Source: CAYOFK01 sp964403185 (GTDB lineage Bacteria; Bacteroidota; Bacteroidia; Bacteroidales; VadinHA17). Taken from it: a DNA stretch of 21,704 bases. This document shows positions 7,717-14,681 of the stretch, in pieces (within the stretch, counting starts at the first letter, position 1; the number at the start of each line of letters is the position of its first letter). The notes under the pieces are model-generated. The model did no database searches, was not told the DNA's origin, and was given only the letters and a program-made list of their open reading frames with translations. Made by a program: the position numbers and the translations under genes. The stretch spans positions 1 through 21,704 of the forward strand of contig CAYOFK010000028.1 of the NCBI GenBank assembly GCA_964403185.1, read 5' to 3'.

Positions 7717-8232
7717 ATGAGAGAAAGTATTAGAAAAGTAAAAACAAGCGACCTGGAATTAAAGGACAGGTTGGTTGGCATACAAAGAGTTACCAAAGTT
7801 ACCAAGGGTGGCAGAACCTTTAGTTTTTCAGCTATCGTGATTGTTGGAGACGAAAATGGCATCGTTGGTCATGGGCTGGGTAAAGCCAAGGAAGTAACTA
7901 CAGCCATTGCCAAAGGGATTGAGGATGCCAAAAAGAACCTTGTTAAAGTGCCCGTTATCCACGGCACCATTCCTCATGTTCAGGCAGCCAAATATGGCGG
8001 CGCTAAAGTGTTCCTTAAACCCGCTTCTGAAGGTACCGGTGTTAAAGCCGGGGGGGCCATGCGTGCCGTTCTCGAAAGTGTCGGGGTGAGAAATGTTCTG
8101 GCCAAGTCTAAAGGTTCATCCAACCCTCACAACCTGGTGAAAGCAACATTTGCAGCCCTCCAGGAATTAAGAGATGCCTTTACCGTAGCCCAAAACAGGG
8201 GCGTGTCAATGGATAAAGTATTTAACGGATAG
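7717..8232 (+). CDS. rpsE: 30S ribosomal protein S5
   Basis: This 171-residue protein is S5 (uS5), part of the mRNA entry channel and important for decoding accuracy. The N-terminal double-stranded-RNA-binding-like domain contains RVTKVTKGGRTFSFSAIVIV (residues 24-43). The C-terminal domain carries AAKYGGAKVFLKPASEGTGV and AGGAMRAVLESVGVRNVLAKS. It starts six bases after the rplR stop. Length is close to the usual 166-172. Confidence 0.97.
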   Translation: MRESIRKVKTSDLELKDRLVGIQRVTKVTKGGRTFSFSAIVIVGDENGIVGHGLGKAKEVTTAIAKGIEDAKKNLVKVPVIHGTIPHVQAAKYGGAKVFLKPASEGTGVKAGGAMRAVLESVGVRNVLAKSKGSSNPHNLVKATFAALQELRDAFTVAQNRGVSMDKVFNG

Positions 8233-8243
8233 CAACAGCAATC

Positions 8244-8423
8244 ATGACCAAGATAAAAATTACCCAGATCAAAAGCAGAATAGGCTATTCTAAACGACAG
8301 AAACTTACACTGGACGCACTTGGCATCAGAAAGATGCACCAAACTGTCGAAAAGGAAGCCACGCCCCAGATCCTGGGTATGGTGAACAAAGTGAGACACC
8401 TCGTTAAGGTCGAGGAAGTTTAA
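8244..8423 (+). CDS. rpmD: 50S ribosomal protein L30
   Basis: This small gene encodes 59 residues starting MTKIKITQIKSRIGYSKRQK. The K-x-T-x-x-K-S-x-I-G start and the following TLDALGIRKMHQTVE stretch are the signature of L30 (uL30), which binds 23S and contacts 5S rRNA regions. It ends with NKVRHLVKVEEV, the usual close of the family. It sits between rpsE and rplO, the standard place, with 11 and 21 bases on either side. L30 is absent from some bacteria but is retained here. Confidence 0.95.
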   Translation: MTKIKITQIKSRIGYSKRQKLTLDALGIRKMHQTVEKEATPQILGMVNKVRHLVKVEEV

Positions 8424-8444
8424 TCATATTTAAGAAGCTTAGTA

Positions 8445-8891
8445 ATGGATTTAAGCAATCTCAAACCTGCAAAAGATTCTGTACATAAAAAGAAAAGAAT
8501 CGGCAGAGGACAGGGTTCCGGAAGAGGCGGAACTTCAACCAGGGGCCATAAAGGCCAGAAATCCCGCTCAGGTTATTCAAAAAAAGTGGGATTTGAAGGC
8601 GGCCAGATGCCGCTGCAACGCCGTGTTCCAAAATTCGGATTTAAAAATATAAACAGGAAAGAATACAAGGGCATAAACATTGATACCCTGCAAACTCTGT
8701 TTGATAAGAAGGGCATTAAAGAAGTGGATCCTGAAGTGCTTAAAAATGCCGGACTGGTATCAAAAAATACATTGATTAAAATTCTTGGAAATGGCGAACT
8801 GAAAGCGGCGCTTACCATAAAAGCCCATGCTTTTTCAGAAACAGCGAAAAAAGCCATTGAAGACGCTAAAGGAACCGCTGAAATAATATAA
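8445..8891 (+). CDS. rplO: 50S ribosomal protein L15
   Basis: This 148-residue protein is L15 (uL15), a late-assembly protein that reaches deep into 23S rRNA. The N-terminal half is glycine- and arginine-rich (KKRIGRGQGSGRGGTSTRGH, residues 17-36), followed by GFEGGQMPLQRRVPKFGF, the L15 signature. The C-terminal half is the globular part with LGNGELKAALTIKAHAFSET. It precedes secY by four bases; this pairing is near universal in bacteria. Confidence 0.97.
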   Translation: MDLSNLKPAKDSVHKKKRIGRGQGSGRGGTSTRGHKGQKSRSGYSKKVGFEGGQMPLQRRVPKFGFKNINRKEYKGINIDTLQTLFDKKGIKEVDPEVLKNAGLVSKNTLIKILGNGELKAALTIKAHAFSETAKKAIEDAKGTAEII

Positions 8892-8895
8892 TTGA

Positions 8896-10227
8896 ATGAA
8901 AGCCCTGATAAGCACCATACAGAACATTTTTAAGATCGAGGACCTGCGCAGCAGAATCTTCTATACACTGGGTATGTTGTTGATTTACAGGTTGGGGAAA
9001 TATGTGACCCTGCCAGGAATTGACCCTTCTCAACTGGGTCAGTTAAAAGCACAAACATCCTCAGGGATCATGGGATTGCTCGATATGTTCTCAGGTGGTG
9101 CATTTTCAACCGCATCCATATTCGCCCTGGGAATTATGCCGTATATTTCTGCATCCATTGTGGTTCAATTGCTTGGTATAGCCATTCCGTATTTTCAGAA
9201 ATTACAGCGTGAGGGAGAGAGCGGCAGAAGACGAATGAACCAGATAACCAGGTATTTAACCATTGGTATATTGCTGCTGCAGGGTCCGAGCTACCTGGCT
9301 AACCTGGATGCACAGTTGCCTGACTCGGCATTTGTGCTTAAGGGTGCATTTTTTACCGTATCGTCAGTGATCATCCTCACAACCGGAACCATGTTTGTGA
9401 TGTGGATGGGTGAGCGGATCACTGATAAAGGTATTGGAAACGGAATATCACTGATCATAATGGTTGGAATTATTGCCCGGTTGCCTTTTGCAACTGTGGC
9501 TGAGTTTGGCAGCAGGCTGAATGGATCAGGCGGACTGGTTGCCTTCCTGGCAGAGATCATCTTCCTGTTTGTCGTCATCCTGGGGACCATTCTTCTGGTG
9601 CAGGGTACACGCAGAGTCCCGGTGCAATATGCAAAACGGATCATTGGAAATAAACAATATGGTGGCGTGCGACAGTACATTCCTTTGAAAGTGAATGCAG
9701 CAGGAGTAATGCCAATCATCTTTGCCCAGGCCATTATGATGTTGCCAATTATGCTTATTGGTTTTGCCACTGACCAGGCTTCAGGGATTGCAGTGGCATT
9801 CTCAAATATGTATGGTTTCTGGTACAACCTTGTGATGGCATTTCTGATCATTATCTTCACTTATTTTTATACAGCCGTTACTATCAATCCAAATCAAATG
9901 GCTGAAGACCTGAAAAAAAACGGAGGATTTATTCCGGGTATTAAGCCCGGCAGAAAAACAGCGGAATTCCTGGATCAGGTAATGTCAAGGATCACACTGC
10001 CAGGTTCATTTTTCCTGGCTATGGTGGCAGCCCTCCCAACACTGGCAGTGAATATTGGCGTATCGGGCCAGTTTGCACAATTTTACGGGGGAACCAGCCT
10101 GTTGATTCTGGTTGGAGTTATATTGGATACACTGCAGCAAATTGAAAGCCATCTGCTGATGCGGCATTACGATGGACTCATGAAATCGGGCCGGATCAAA
10201 GGAAGGTCTGGTGGTGCTGCAATTTAA
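8896..10227 (+). CDS. secY: Preprotein translocase subunit SecY
   Basis: This 443-residue protein is SecY, the channel of the Sec translocon in the inner membrane, through which secreted and membrane proteins pass with SecE, SecG and SecA. Repeated hydrophobic segments fit the usual ten membrane helices. The plug/TM2 region contains FALGIMPYISASIVVQLL (residues 76-93), the loop ERITDKGIGNGISLII (173-188) is a family signature, and the C-terminal YGGTSLLILVGVILDT plus QQIESHLLMRHYDG is typical. It starts four bases after rplO and is followed by map without an adk gene between them. Confidence 0.98.
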   Translation: MKALISTIQNIFKIEDLRSRIFYTLGMLLIYRLGKYVTLPGIDPSQLGQLKAQTSSGIMGLLDMFSGGAFSTASIFALGIMPYISASIVVQLLGIAIPYFQKLQREGESGRRRMNQITRYLTIGILLLQGPSYLANLDAQLPDSAFVLKGAFFTVSSVIILTTGTMFVMWMGERITDKGIGNGISLIIMVGIIARLPFATVAEFGSRLNGSGGLVAFLAEIIFLFVVILGTILLVQGTRRVPVQYAKRIIGNKQYGGVRQYIPLKVNAAGVMPIIFAQAIMMLPIMLIGFATDQASGIAVAFSNMYGFWYNLVMAFLIIIFTYFYTAVTINPNQMAEDLKKNGGFIPGIKPGRKTAEFLDQVMSRITLPGSFFLAMVAALPTLAVNIGVSGQFAQFYGGTSLLILVGVILDTLQQIESHLLMRHYDGLMKSGRIKGRSGGAAI

Positions 10228-10241
10228 AGATATTTTGTTCT

Positions 10242-11024
10242 TTGAAGTTTAAAGTAAAATCGGAGGAAGAAGTTGAACTGCTCAGGCAGAACAACCAGAT
10301 TGTTTCAAAAACCCTGGCTGAAATTGCCGGAATGATCACGCCCGGAGTGACTACCCTTGAGCTGGATAACCGGGCTGAAGAATATATCAGAGATCATGGA
10401 GCAGAACCCGGATTTAAAGGATACCGTGGGTTCCCAAATACGCTCTGTACCTCATTGAACAATGAAGTAGTTCATGGTATTCCTTCGAATTATCAATTGA
10501 AAGAGGGCGACATACTTTCAGTCGATTGTGGCGTAATCAAAAATGGTTATTTTGGCGATACAGCCTTTACGTTTAAGGTTGGAAACGTCCCTGAAAAAGT
10601 GATGAAATTGTTGAAAGTTACCAGGGAATCACTATGGAAAGGTGTGGAACAAGCGACTGCCGGACAGAGATTGGGGGATATTGGTTTTGCCGTACAGGAA
10701 CATGCCGAATCAAACGGTTTTTCAGTAGTCAGGGAAATGGTTGGCCATGGCCTGGGATCCGACTTGCATGAACCTCCCGAAGTACCGAATTACGGGAAAC
10801 AAGGGCATGGTCCGAAACTTCCCGATGGATTGGTAATTTGTATAGAACCTATGATCAATATGGGAAAGAAAGACATCATCCAGGAAAAGGATGGATGGAC
10901 CATACGTACCCTGGATAAAAAACCATCAGCACATTTTGAATTTGCAATGGTTGTCAGGACAGGAAAAGCCGATATTTTGTCAACATTTGAGTATATTGAC
11001 GAAGTTTTAAATAATAAAGCATAA
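10242..11024 (+). CDS. map: Type I methionine aminopeptidase
   Basis: This 260-residue enzyme removes the N-terminal methionine from nascent proteins in the cytoplasm. The five metal ligands of the pita-bread fold are all recognisable: D95 (SVDCG), D106 (FGDTA), H169 (MVGHGLG), E202 (IEPMIN) and E233 (HFEFAMVV); the substrate-side histidine H78 (VVHGI) is also present. The start is TTG at 10242, giving KFKVKSEEEVELLRQNN in line with the family N-terminus. No ATG in frame occurs until codon 31, which would cut off a conserved helix. The gene lies between secY and infA, the normal Bacteroidota order. Confidence 0.96.
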   Translation: MKFKVKSEEEVELLRQNNQIVSKTLAEIAGMITPGVTTLELDNRAEEYIRDHGAEPGFKGYRGFPNTLCTSLNNEVVHGIPSNYQLKEGDILSVDCGVIKNGYFGDTAFTFKVGNVPEKVMKLLKVTRESLWKGVEQATAGQRLGDIGFAVQEHAESNGFSVVREMVGHGLGSDLHEPPEVPNYGKQGHGPKLPDGLVICIEPMINMGKKDIIQEKDGWTIRTLDKKPSAHFEFAMVVRTGKADILSTFEYIDEVLNNKA

Positions 11025-11028
11025 TTAT

Positions 11029-11247
11029 ATGGCTAAACAACCTTCAATACAGCAGGATGGCACCATAATTGAAGCCCTTTCAAATGCGATGTTCAGGGTG
11101 GAACTGGAAAATGGACACGTTATTACAGCCCATATTTCCGGAAAAATGAGAATGCACTATATTAAGATCCTGCCCGGTGATAAAGTGAAAGTGGAAATGT
11201 CACCCTATGACCTGAGTAAGGGCAGAATCACGTTTAGATATAAATAA
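11029..11247 (+). CDS. infA: Translation initiation factor IF-1
   Basis: This 72-residue protein is IF-1, an OB-fold factor that occupies the A site of the 30S subunit during initiation and works with IF-2 and IF-3. Its core is TIIEALSNAMFRVELENGHVI (split here as residues 13-24 and 25-33), followed by HISGKMRMHYIKILPGDKV and a typical end GRITFRYK. Length is exactly that of the E. coli factor. It begins four bases after map. Confidence 0.97.
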   Translation: MAKQPSIQQDGTIIEALSNAMFRVELENGHVITAHISGKMRMHYIKILPGDKVKVEMSPYDLSKGRITFRYK

Positions 11248-11257
11248 AATATCAAAA

Positions 11258-11374
11258 ATGAAAGTTAAAGCTTCAGTAAAAAAACGTTCATCAGATTGTA
11301 AGATCGTAAGAAGAAAAGGACGTATATATGTTATAAATAAAAAGAATCCCAGATTTAAACAACGTCAGGGATGA
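11258..11374 (+). CDS. rpmJ: 50S ribosomal protein L36 (zinc ligands mostly lost)
   Basis: This 38-residue gene product begins MKVKASVKKRSSDCKIVRRK and ends NPRFKQRQG, which is L36 (bL36). The zinc form has three cysteines and a histidine. Here only C14 remains; the others are replaced by Ser11, Asn (near 27-29) and Phe or Lys near 33. It is therefore the zinc-independent form, which is also what I recall for Bacteroidota. It lies ten bases after infA and 34 bases before rpsM, the standard place. Confidence 0.95.
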   Translation: MKVKASVKKRSSDCKIVRRKGRIYVINKKNPRFKQRQG

Positions 11375-11408
11375 TGGAATTTTTATACAATATTTACTAT
11401 TAGATATC

Positions 11409-11786
11409 ATGGCAAGAATCGTTGGAGTTGACTTACCAAAAAACAAACGCGGTGAAATAGGGCTGACCTATATTTACGGCATAGGCAGAAGTGCTGCCAG
11501 AAAAATTCTTGATGAAGCAGGAATCGATCACAATATAAAAGTTAAGGACTGGTCTGATGAACATATCACCAGTATCCGGAAAATATTAAATGAGAATTAT
11601 AAGCTCGAAGGTGAACTCCGTTCAGAAGTGCAACTGAATATCAAACGGCTTATGGATGTTGGGGCATACCGCGGAATCCGCCATAGAATCGGATTGCCGG
11701 TTCGTGGCCAGAGTACCAAAAACAATGCCCGTACAAGAAAAGGAAGAAGAAAAACTGTTGCAAATAAAAAGAAAGCAACCAAATAG
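11409..11786 (+). CDS. rpsM: 30S ribosomal protein S13
   Basis: This 125-residue protein is S13 (uS13) at the top of the 30S head, contacting L5 and the P-site tRNA through its basic tail. MARIVGVDLPKNKRGEIGLT is the typical start, YRGIRHRIGLPVRGQSTKNN (about residues 88-107) is the signature, and the tail ends in Lys/Arg-rich ARTRKGRRKTVANKKKATK. It opens the alpha-operon part of the cluster. Confidence 0.98.
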   Translation: MARIVGVDLPKNKRGEIGLTYIYGIGRSAARKILDEAGIDHNIKVKDWSDEHITSIRKILNENYKLEGELRSEVQLNIKRLMDVGAYRGIRHRIGLPVRGQSTKNNARTRKGRRKTVANKKKATK

Positions 11787-11796
11787 TTAGTGAATT

Positions 11797-12186
11797 ATGG
11801 CAAAAAAGACAGGATCATCAAGAAAAAGGGTGGTTAAAGTTGAGCCTAACGGACAGGCTCATATCCATGCGTCTTTTAACAACATTATAATCTCGTTGAC
11901 AAACAACGCAGGACAGGTGATCAGCTGGTCTTCATCAGGGAAAATGCGTTTCCGGGGATCCAAGAAAAACACCCCCTATGCAGCCCAACAGGCCGCTCAG
12001 GATTGTGCTAAAGTAGCCTATGACCTTGGGCTTAGAAAAGTTAAAGTGTTTGTGAAAGGACCCGGATCCGGAAGGGAATCTGCAATCAGAACCATTCATT
12101 CCGCAGGCATTGAGGTTATAGAAATTGTTGATGTAACCCCGCTGCCTCACAATGGGTGCCGACCTCCAAAAAGAAGAAGAGTGTAA
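11797..12186 (+). CDS. rpsK: 30S ribosomal protein S11
   Basis: This 129-residue protein is S11 (uS11) on the 30S platform near the E site. HIHASFNNIIISLTNNAGQV (residues 22-41) and the C-terminal DVTPLPHNGCRPPKRRRV are signatures; the latter includes the Asn-Gly step known to form isoaspartate in E. coli S11. Length equals E. coli S11. It starts ten bases after rpsM. Confidence 0.98.
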   Translation: MAKKTGSSRKRVVKVEPNGQAHIHASFNNIIISLTNNAGQVISWSSSGKMRFRGSKKNTPYAAQQAAQDCAKVAYDLGLRKVKVFVKGPGSGRESAIRTIHSAGIEVIEIVDVTPLPHNGCRPPKRRRV

Positions 12187-12211
12187 GTTTGTTTAGAAAA
12201 TTATCAGATAG

Positions 12212-12820
12212 ATGGCAAGATATACTGGACCAAAAACAAAAATTGCAAGAAAATTCGGAGACCCGATCTTCGGACCCGATAAAGCTTTTGAGAAAAAGAA
12301 TTATCCTCCCGGACAACACGGGATGAACAAAAGAAGACGGAAAAAGTCTGAATATGGTGTTCAACTGAAAGAAAAGCAAAAAGCTAAATATACCTACGGC
12401 CTCCTTGAAAGACAGTTTTCAAACCTGTTTAAAAAAGCATCCGGCAGTAAAGGTATTACCGGAGAAGTGCTGCTTCAGCTTCTTGAATCACGACTTGATA
12501 ACGTGGTGTTCCGTCTTGGCGTTGCCCCAACAAGGGATGCCGCACGTCAACTGGTTTCACACCGCCATATTATTGTGAACGGAATTGTGGTAAATATCCC
12601 GTCTTATTCCGTAAAGGCCGGAGACCTGGTTGGTGTGAGAGAGAAATCAAAGTCGCTTGAAGCCATCACAAATTCCCTGAGTATCGCCAGGCATGCAACA
12701 TCATCCTGGCTTGAATGGGACATGGATCTGATGACCGGAAAGTTCTTAAACGTTCCAAAAAGGGACGAAATTCCTGAGAATATCCAGGAGCAACTAATTG
12801 TCGAATTGTATTCAAAATAA
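12212..12820 (+). CDS. rpsD: 30S ribosomal protein S4
   Basis: This 202-residue protein is S4 (uS4), the primary binder of the 16S 5' domain. The start MARYTGPKTKIARKFG and the YPPGQHGMNKRRRKKSEYG stretch (residues 31-49) are typical. The S4 RNA-binding domain is visible at about residues 90-150 (LESRLDNVVFRLGVAPTRDA, then LVSHRHIIVNG). There is no cysteine-rich zinc knuckle in the N-terminal part. In E. coli S4 represses the alpha operon through a pseudoknot before rpsM; I could not recognise such a structure in the 34 bases available here. Confidence 0.98.
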   Translation: MARYTGPKTKIARKFGDPIFGPDKAFEKKNYPPGQHGMNKRRRKKSEYGVQLKEKQKAKYTYGLLERQFSNLFKKASGSKGITGEVLLQLLESRLDNVVFRLGVAPTRDAARQLVSHRHIIVNGIVVNIPSYSVKAGDLVGVREKSKSLEAITNSLSIARHATSSWLEWDMDLMTGKFLNVPKRDEIPENIQEQLIVELYSK

Positions 12821-12838
12821 TATTATTTATAATTTCTT

Positions 12839-13831
12839 ATGGCGATTCTAGCATTTCAAAAGCCTGACAAAGTGATCATGATTCAGGCCAGTGAAAACCA
12901 CGGTAAATTTGAATTCAGACCATTGGAACCCGGTTATGGTATAACCGTGGGCAATGCGCTGAGAAGAATTCTTCTGTCCTCATTAGAAGGCTATGCAATC
13001 TCATCAGTCCGTATCGATGGTGTTGAACATGAATTTTCAACAATCAAAGGTGTTATGGAAGATGTTACTGATATGGTCCTGAATCTGAAACAAATTAGGT
13101 TTAGAAAACTTGTGGATGAGGTCGATAATGAGAAAATTATCGTCACTATCAACGGGCAGACTGAATTTAAGGCCGGAGAACTGAACAAATTCCTGAATAG
13201 CTTTGAAGTTCTAAATCCCGACCATGTGATCTGCAGTATGGAATCAACTGTAAAACTTCAAATTGAATTGAACATTACTAAAGGAAGAGGGTATGTGACC
13301 GCTGAGGAAAACCAACCCGAAGATGCCCCCTTTGGCCTGATTGCCATGGGCTCCATTTTTACACCCATCAAGAATGTGAAATTTGAAGTGGAAAACTACC
13401 GGGTTGAACAAAAAACCGACTATGAAAAACTGATCCTTGAAATCATCACTGATGGTTCCATCCATCCAAAAGATGCCCTCAAGGAAGCAGCAAAAATATT
13501 GATCTACCATTTCATGTTATTCTCGGACGAAAAGATCACCCTGGATTCTGATGATAAATATGGCAATGAAGAATTCGATGAAGAAGTCCTTCATATGAGA
13601 CAACTGCTGAAAACCAAACTGGTAGATCTCGACCTTTCAGTCAGAGCCCTGAACTGCCTGAAAGCCGCAGAGGTTGATACATTGGGCGACCTTGTAAAAT
13701 TCAATAAAAACGACCTGCTAAAGTTCAGGAACTTCGGCAAGAAGTCTCTCACGGAGCTGGAAGATCTTTTAACAACCATGGGATTGAATTTTGGAATGGA
13801 TACCGGTAAATACAAACTCGATAAAGAATAA
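12839..13831 (+). CDS. rpoA: DNA-directed RNA polymerase subunit alpha
   Basis: This 330-residue protein is the alpha subunit that dimerises to nucleate RNA polymerase and touches promoters and activators through its C-terminal domain. The N-terminal domain (about 1-230) contains FRPLEPGYGITVGNALRRIL (residues 26-45), the dimerisation hallmark. An acidic linker (about 231-256) leads to the C-terminal domain, where VRALNCLKAAEVDTL and FRNFGKKSLTELEDLL form the helix-hairpin-helix part. R269 corresponds to the DNA-contacting R265 of E. coli. Length matches the family (329 in E. coli). Confidence 0.98.
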   Translation: MAILAFQKPDKVIMIQASENHGKFEFRPLEPGYGITVGNALRRILLSSLEGYAISSVRIDGVEHEFSTIKGVMEDVTDMVLNLKQIRFRKLVDEVDNEKIIVTINGQTEFKAGELNKFLNSFEVLNPDHVICSMESTVKLQIELNITKGRGYVTAEENQPEDAPFGLIAMGSIFTPIKNVKFEVENYRVEQKTDYEKLILEIITDGSIHPKDALKEAAKILIYHFMLFSDEKITLDSDDKYGNEEFDEEVLHMRQLLKTKLVDLDLSVRALNCLKAAEVDTLGDLVKFNKNDLLKFRNFGKKSLTELEDLLTTMGLNFGMDTGKYKLDKE

Positions 13832-13860
13832 TTGGTGCGAACAGAGTAACGGATTAAGAA

Positions 13861-14478
13861 ATGCGACACAGAAAAAGATTTAATCATCTAAGTAGGACAA
13901 GTGCCCACAGGAAAGCCATGCTGGCAAATATGGCTTCCTCACTGATCTTACACAAGAGGATCAAAACAACAATAGCAAAGGCCAAAGCCCTGCGGATCTA
14001 TGTGGAACCTTTAATTACCAAATCCAAGGAAGATTCCACCCATTCCAGACGTGTGGTATTTAGCTATCTGAAAGATAAACATGCAGTTTCGGAATTATTC
14101 CGCGAGGTTTCTCCAAAGATCATGGACCGTCCCGGTGGATATACCAGAATCCTGAAAACCGGAAACCGCCTTGGTGATAATGCAGATATGTGCATCATCG
14201 AACTGGTGGACTATAACGAAAACCTGCTGGAAGCCCGGGAAGCAACAACCAGAACTGCCAGGAGAAGAAGGTCTAAAAAGAAAACTGTCACTGCTCAGGT
14301 TGAAACCGGCGCTGATGAATCTGCAGATGCAGCCGCTGAACAGGCAGAGCACAAGGTTGAGGATGAATCAGAAACCAGCGAAGAAGTGAAAGACAAACCC
14401 GTAGCGGAAACCAGCGAAGAGGAAAAGACCGGGGAGGAACCAAAAGAAAAACCTGAAGATTCAAATCAGGACGCGTAA
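13861..14478 (+). CDS. rplQ: 50S ribosomal protein L17 with acidic C-terminal tail
   Basis: The first 125 or so residues of this 205-residue protein are L17 (bL17): MRHRKRFNHLSRTSAHRKAM is the family start, and GGYTRILKTGNRLGDNADMC (residues 91-110) its signature. After a basic patch (TARRRRSKKK, about residues 131-140) comes a tail of about 60 residues rich in Glu, Ala, Asp, Lys and Ser, likely disordered. Extended L17 tails are known in Bacteroidota. The tail contains a short internal duplication: a 14-base direct repeat at 14371-14384 and 14406-14419 encodes ETSEE twice. It is the last gene before the operon terminator. Confidence 0.97.
   Translation: MRHRKRFNHLSRTSAHRKAMLANMASSLILHKRIKTTIAKAKALRIYVEPLITKSKEDSTHSRRVVFSYLKDKHAVSELFREVSPKIMDRPGGYTRILKTGNRLGDNADMCIIELVDYNENLLEAREATTRTARRRRSKKKTVTAQVETGADESADAAAEQAEHKVEDESETSEEVKDKPVAETSEEEKTGEEPKEKPEDSNQDA
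14371..14419 (+). repeat. 14-base direct repeat inside the rplQ tail
   Basis: GAAACCAGCGAAGA occurs at 14371-14384 and again at 14406-14419. Both copies are in the same frame and encode Glu-Thr-Ser-Glu-Glu in the acidic tail of L17. Confidence 0.8.
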
Positions 14479-14496
14479 TTATTTTAGGATATTATT

Positions 14497-14529
14497 AAGG
14501 GATGGCAGTAATGTCATCCCTTTTTTTTT
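14497..14529 (+). terminator. Intrinsic terminator of the ribosomal gene run
   Basis: AAGGGATG (14497-14504) pairs with CATCCCTT (14515-14522), extended by two inner pairs to a stem of about ten base pairs with a six-base loop. The stem runs into nine consecutive T residues (14521-14529). It lies 18 bases after the rplQ stop and separates the cluster from the citrate synthase gene. Confidence 0.9.
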
Positions 14530-14583
14530 GATGGTAATTCAGTGCCCGCATTCCCTTTTGTCAAAAACCTATTGTATAACACA

Positions 14584-14599
14584 TTCCCAGCCCTGGGAA
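14584..14599. promoter_or_regulatory. 16-bp palindrome upstream of citrate synthase
   Basis: TTCCCAG-CC-CTGGGAA is a perfect inverted repeat with seven-base arms and a two-base spacer, 82 bases before the citrate synthase ATG. Size and position suit the operator of a dimeric regulator, but no regulator gene is nearby and no -33/-7 promoter could be placed confidently. No T-run follows, so it is not a terminator. Confidence 0.4.
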
Positions 14600-14681
14600 A
14601 AAAGACCAATTATGGGTACCTTTAATAATTTGCATAATATATTGATATACGAGGTTCTAAACTAATTAAATTCTTAAAAAC

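Noticed and set aside
9291..9860. A 189-codon minus-strand frame inside secY
   Set aside because: It is antisense to conserved membrane helices of SecY, and its sequence is a by-product of hydrophobic codons. No sign of an independent gene.
14624..14644. Near matches to the Bacteroidota -7 element (TAATTTG at 14626, TATATTG at 14638) upstream of citrate synthase
   Set aside because: Neither has the full TAnnTTTG form, and no TTTG lies at the right distance upstream, so a promoter cannot be claimed.
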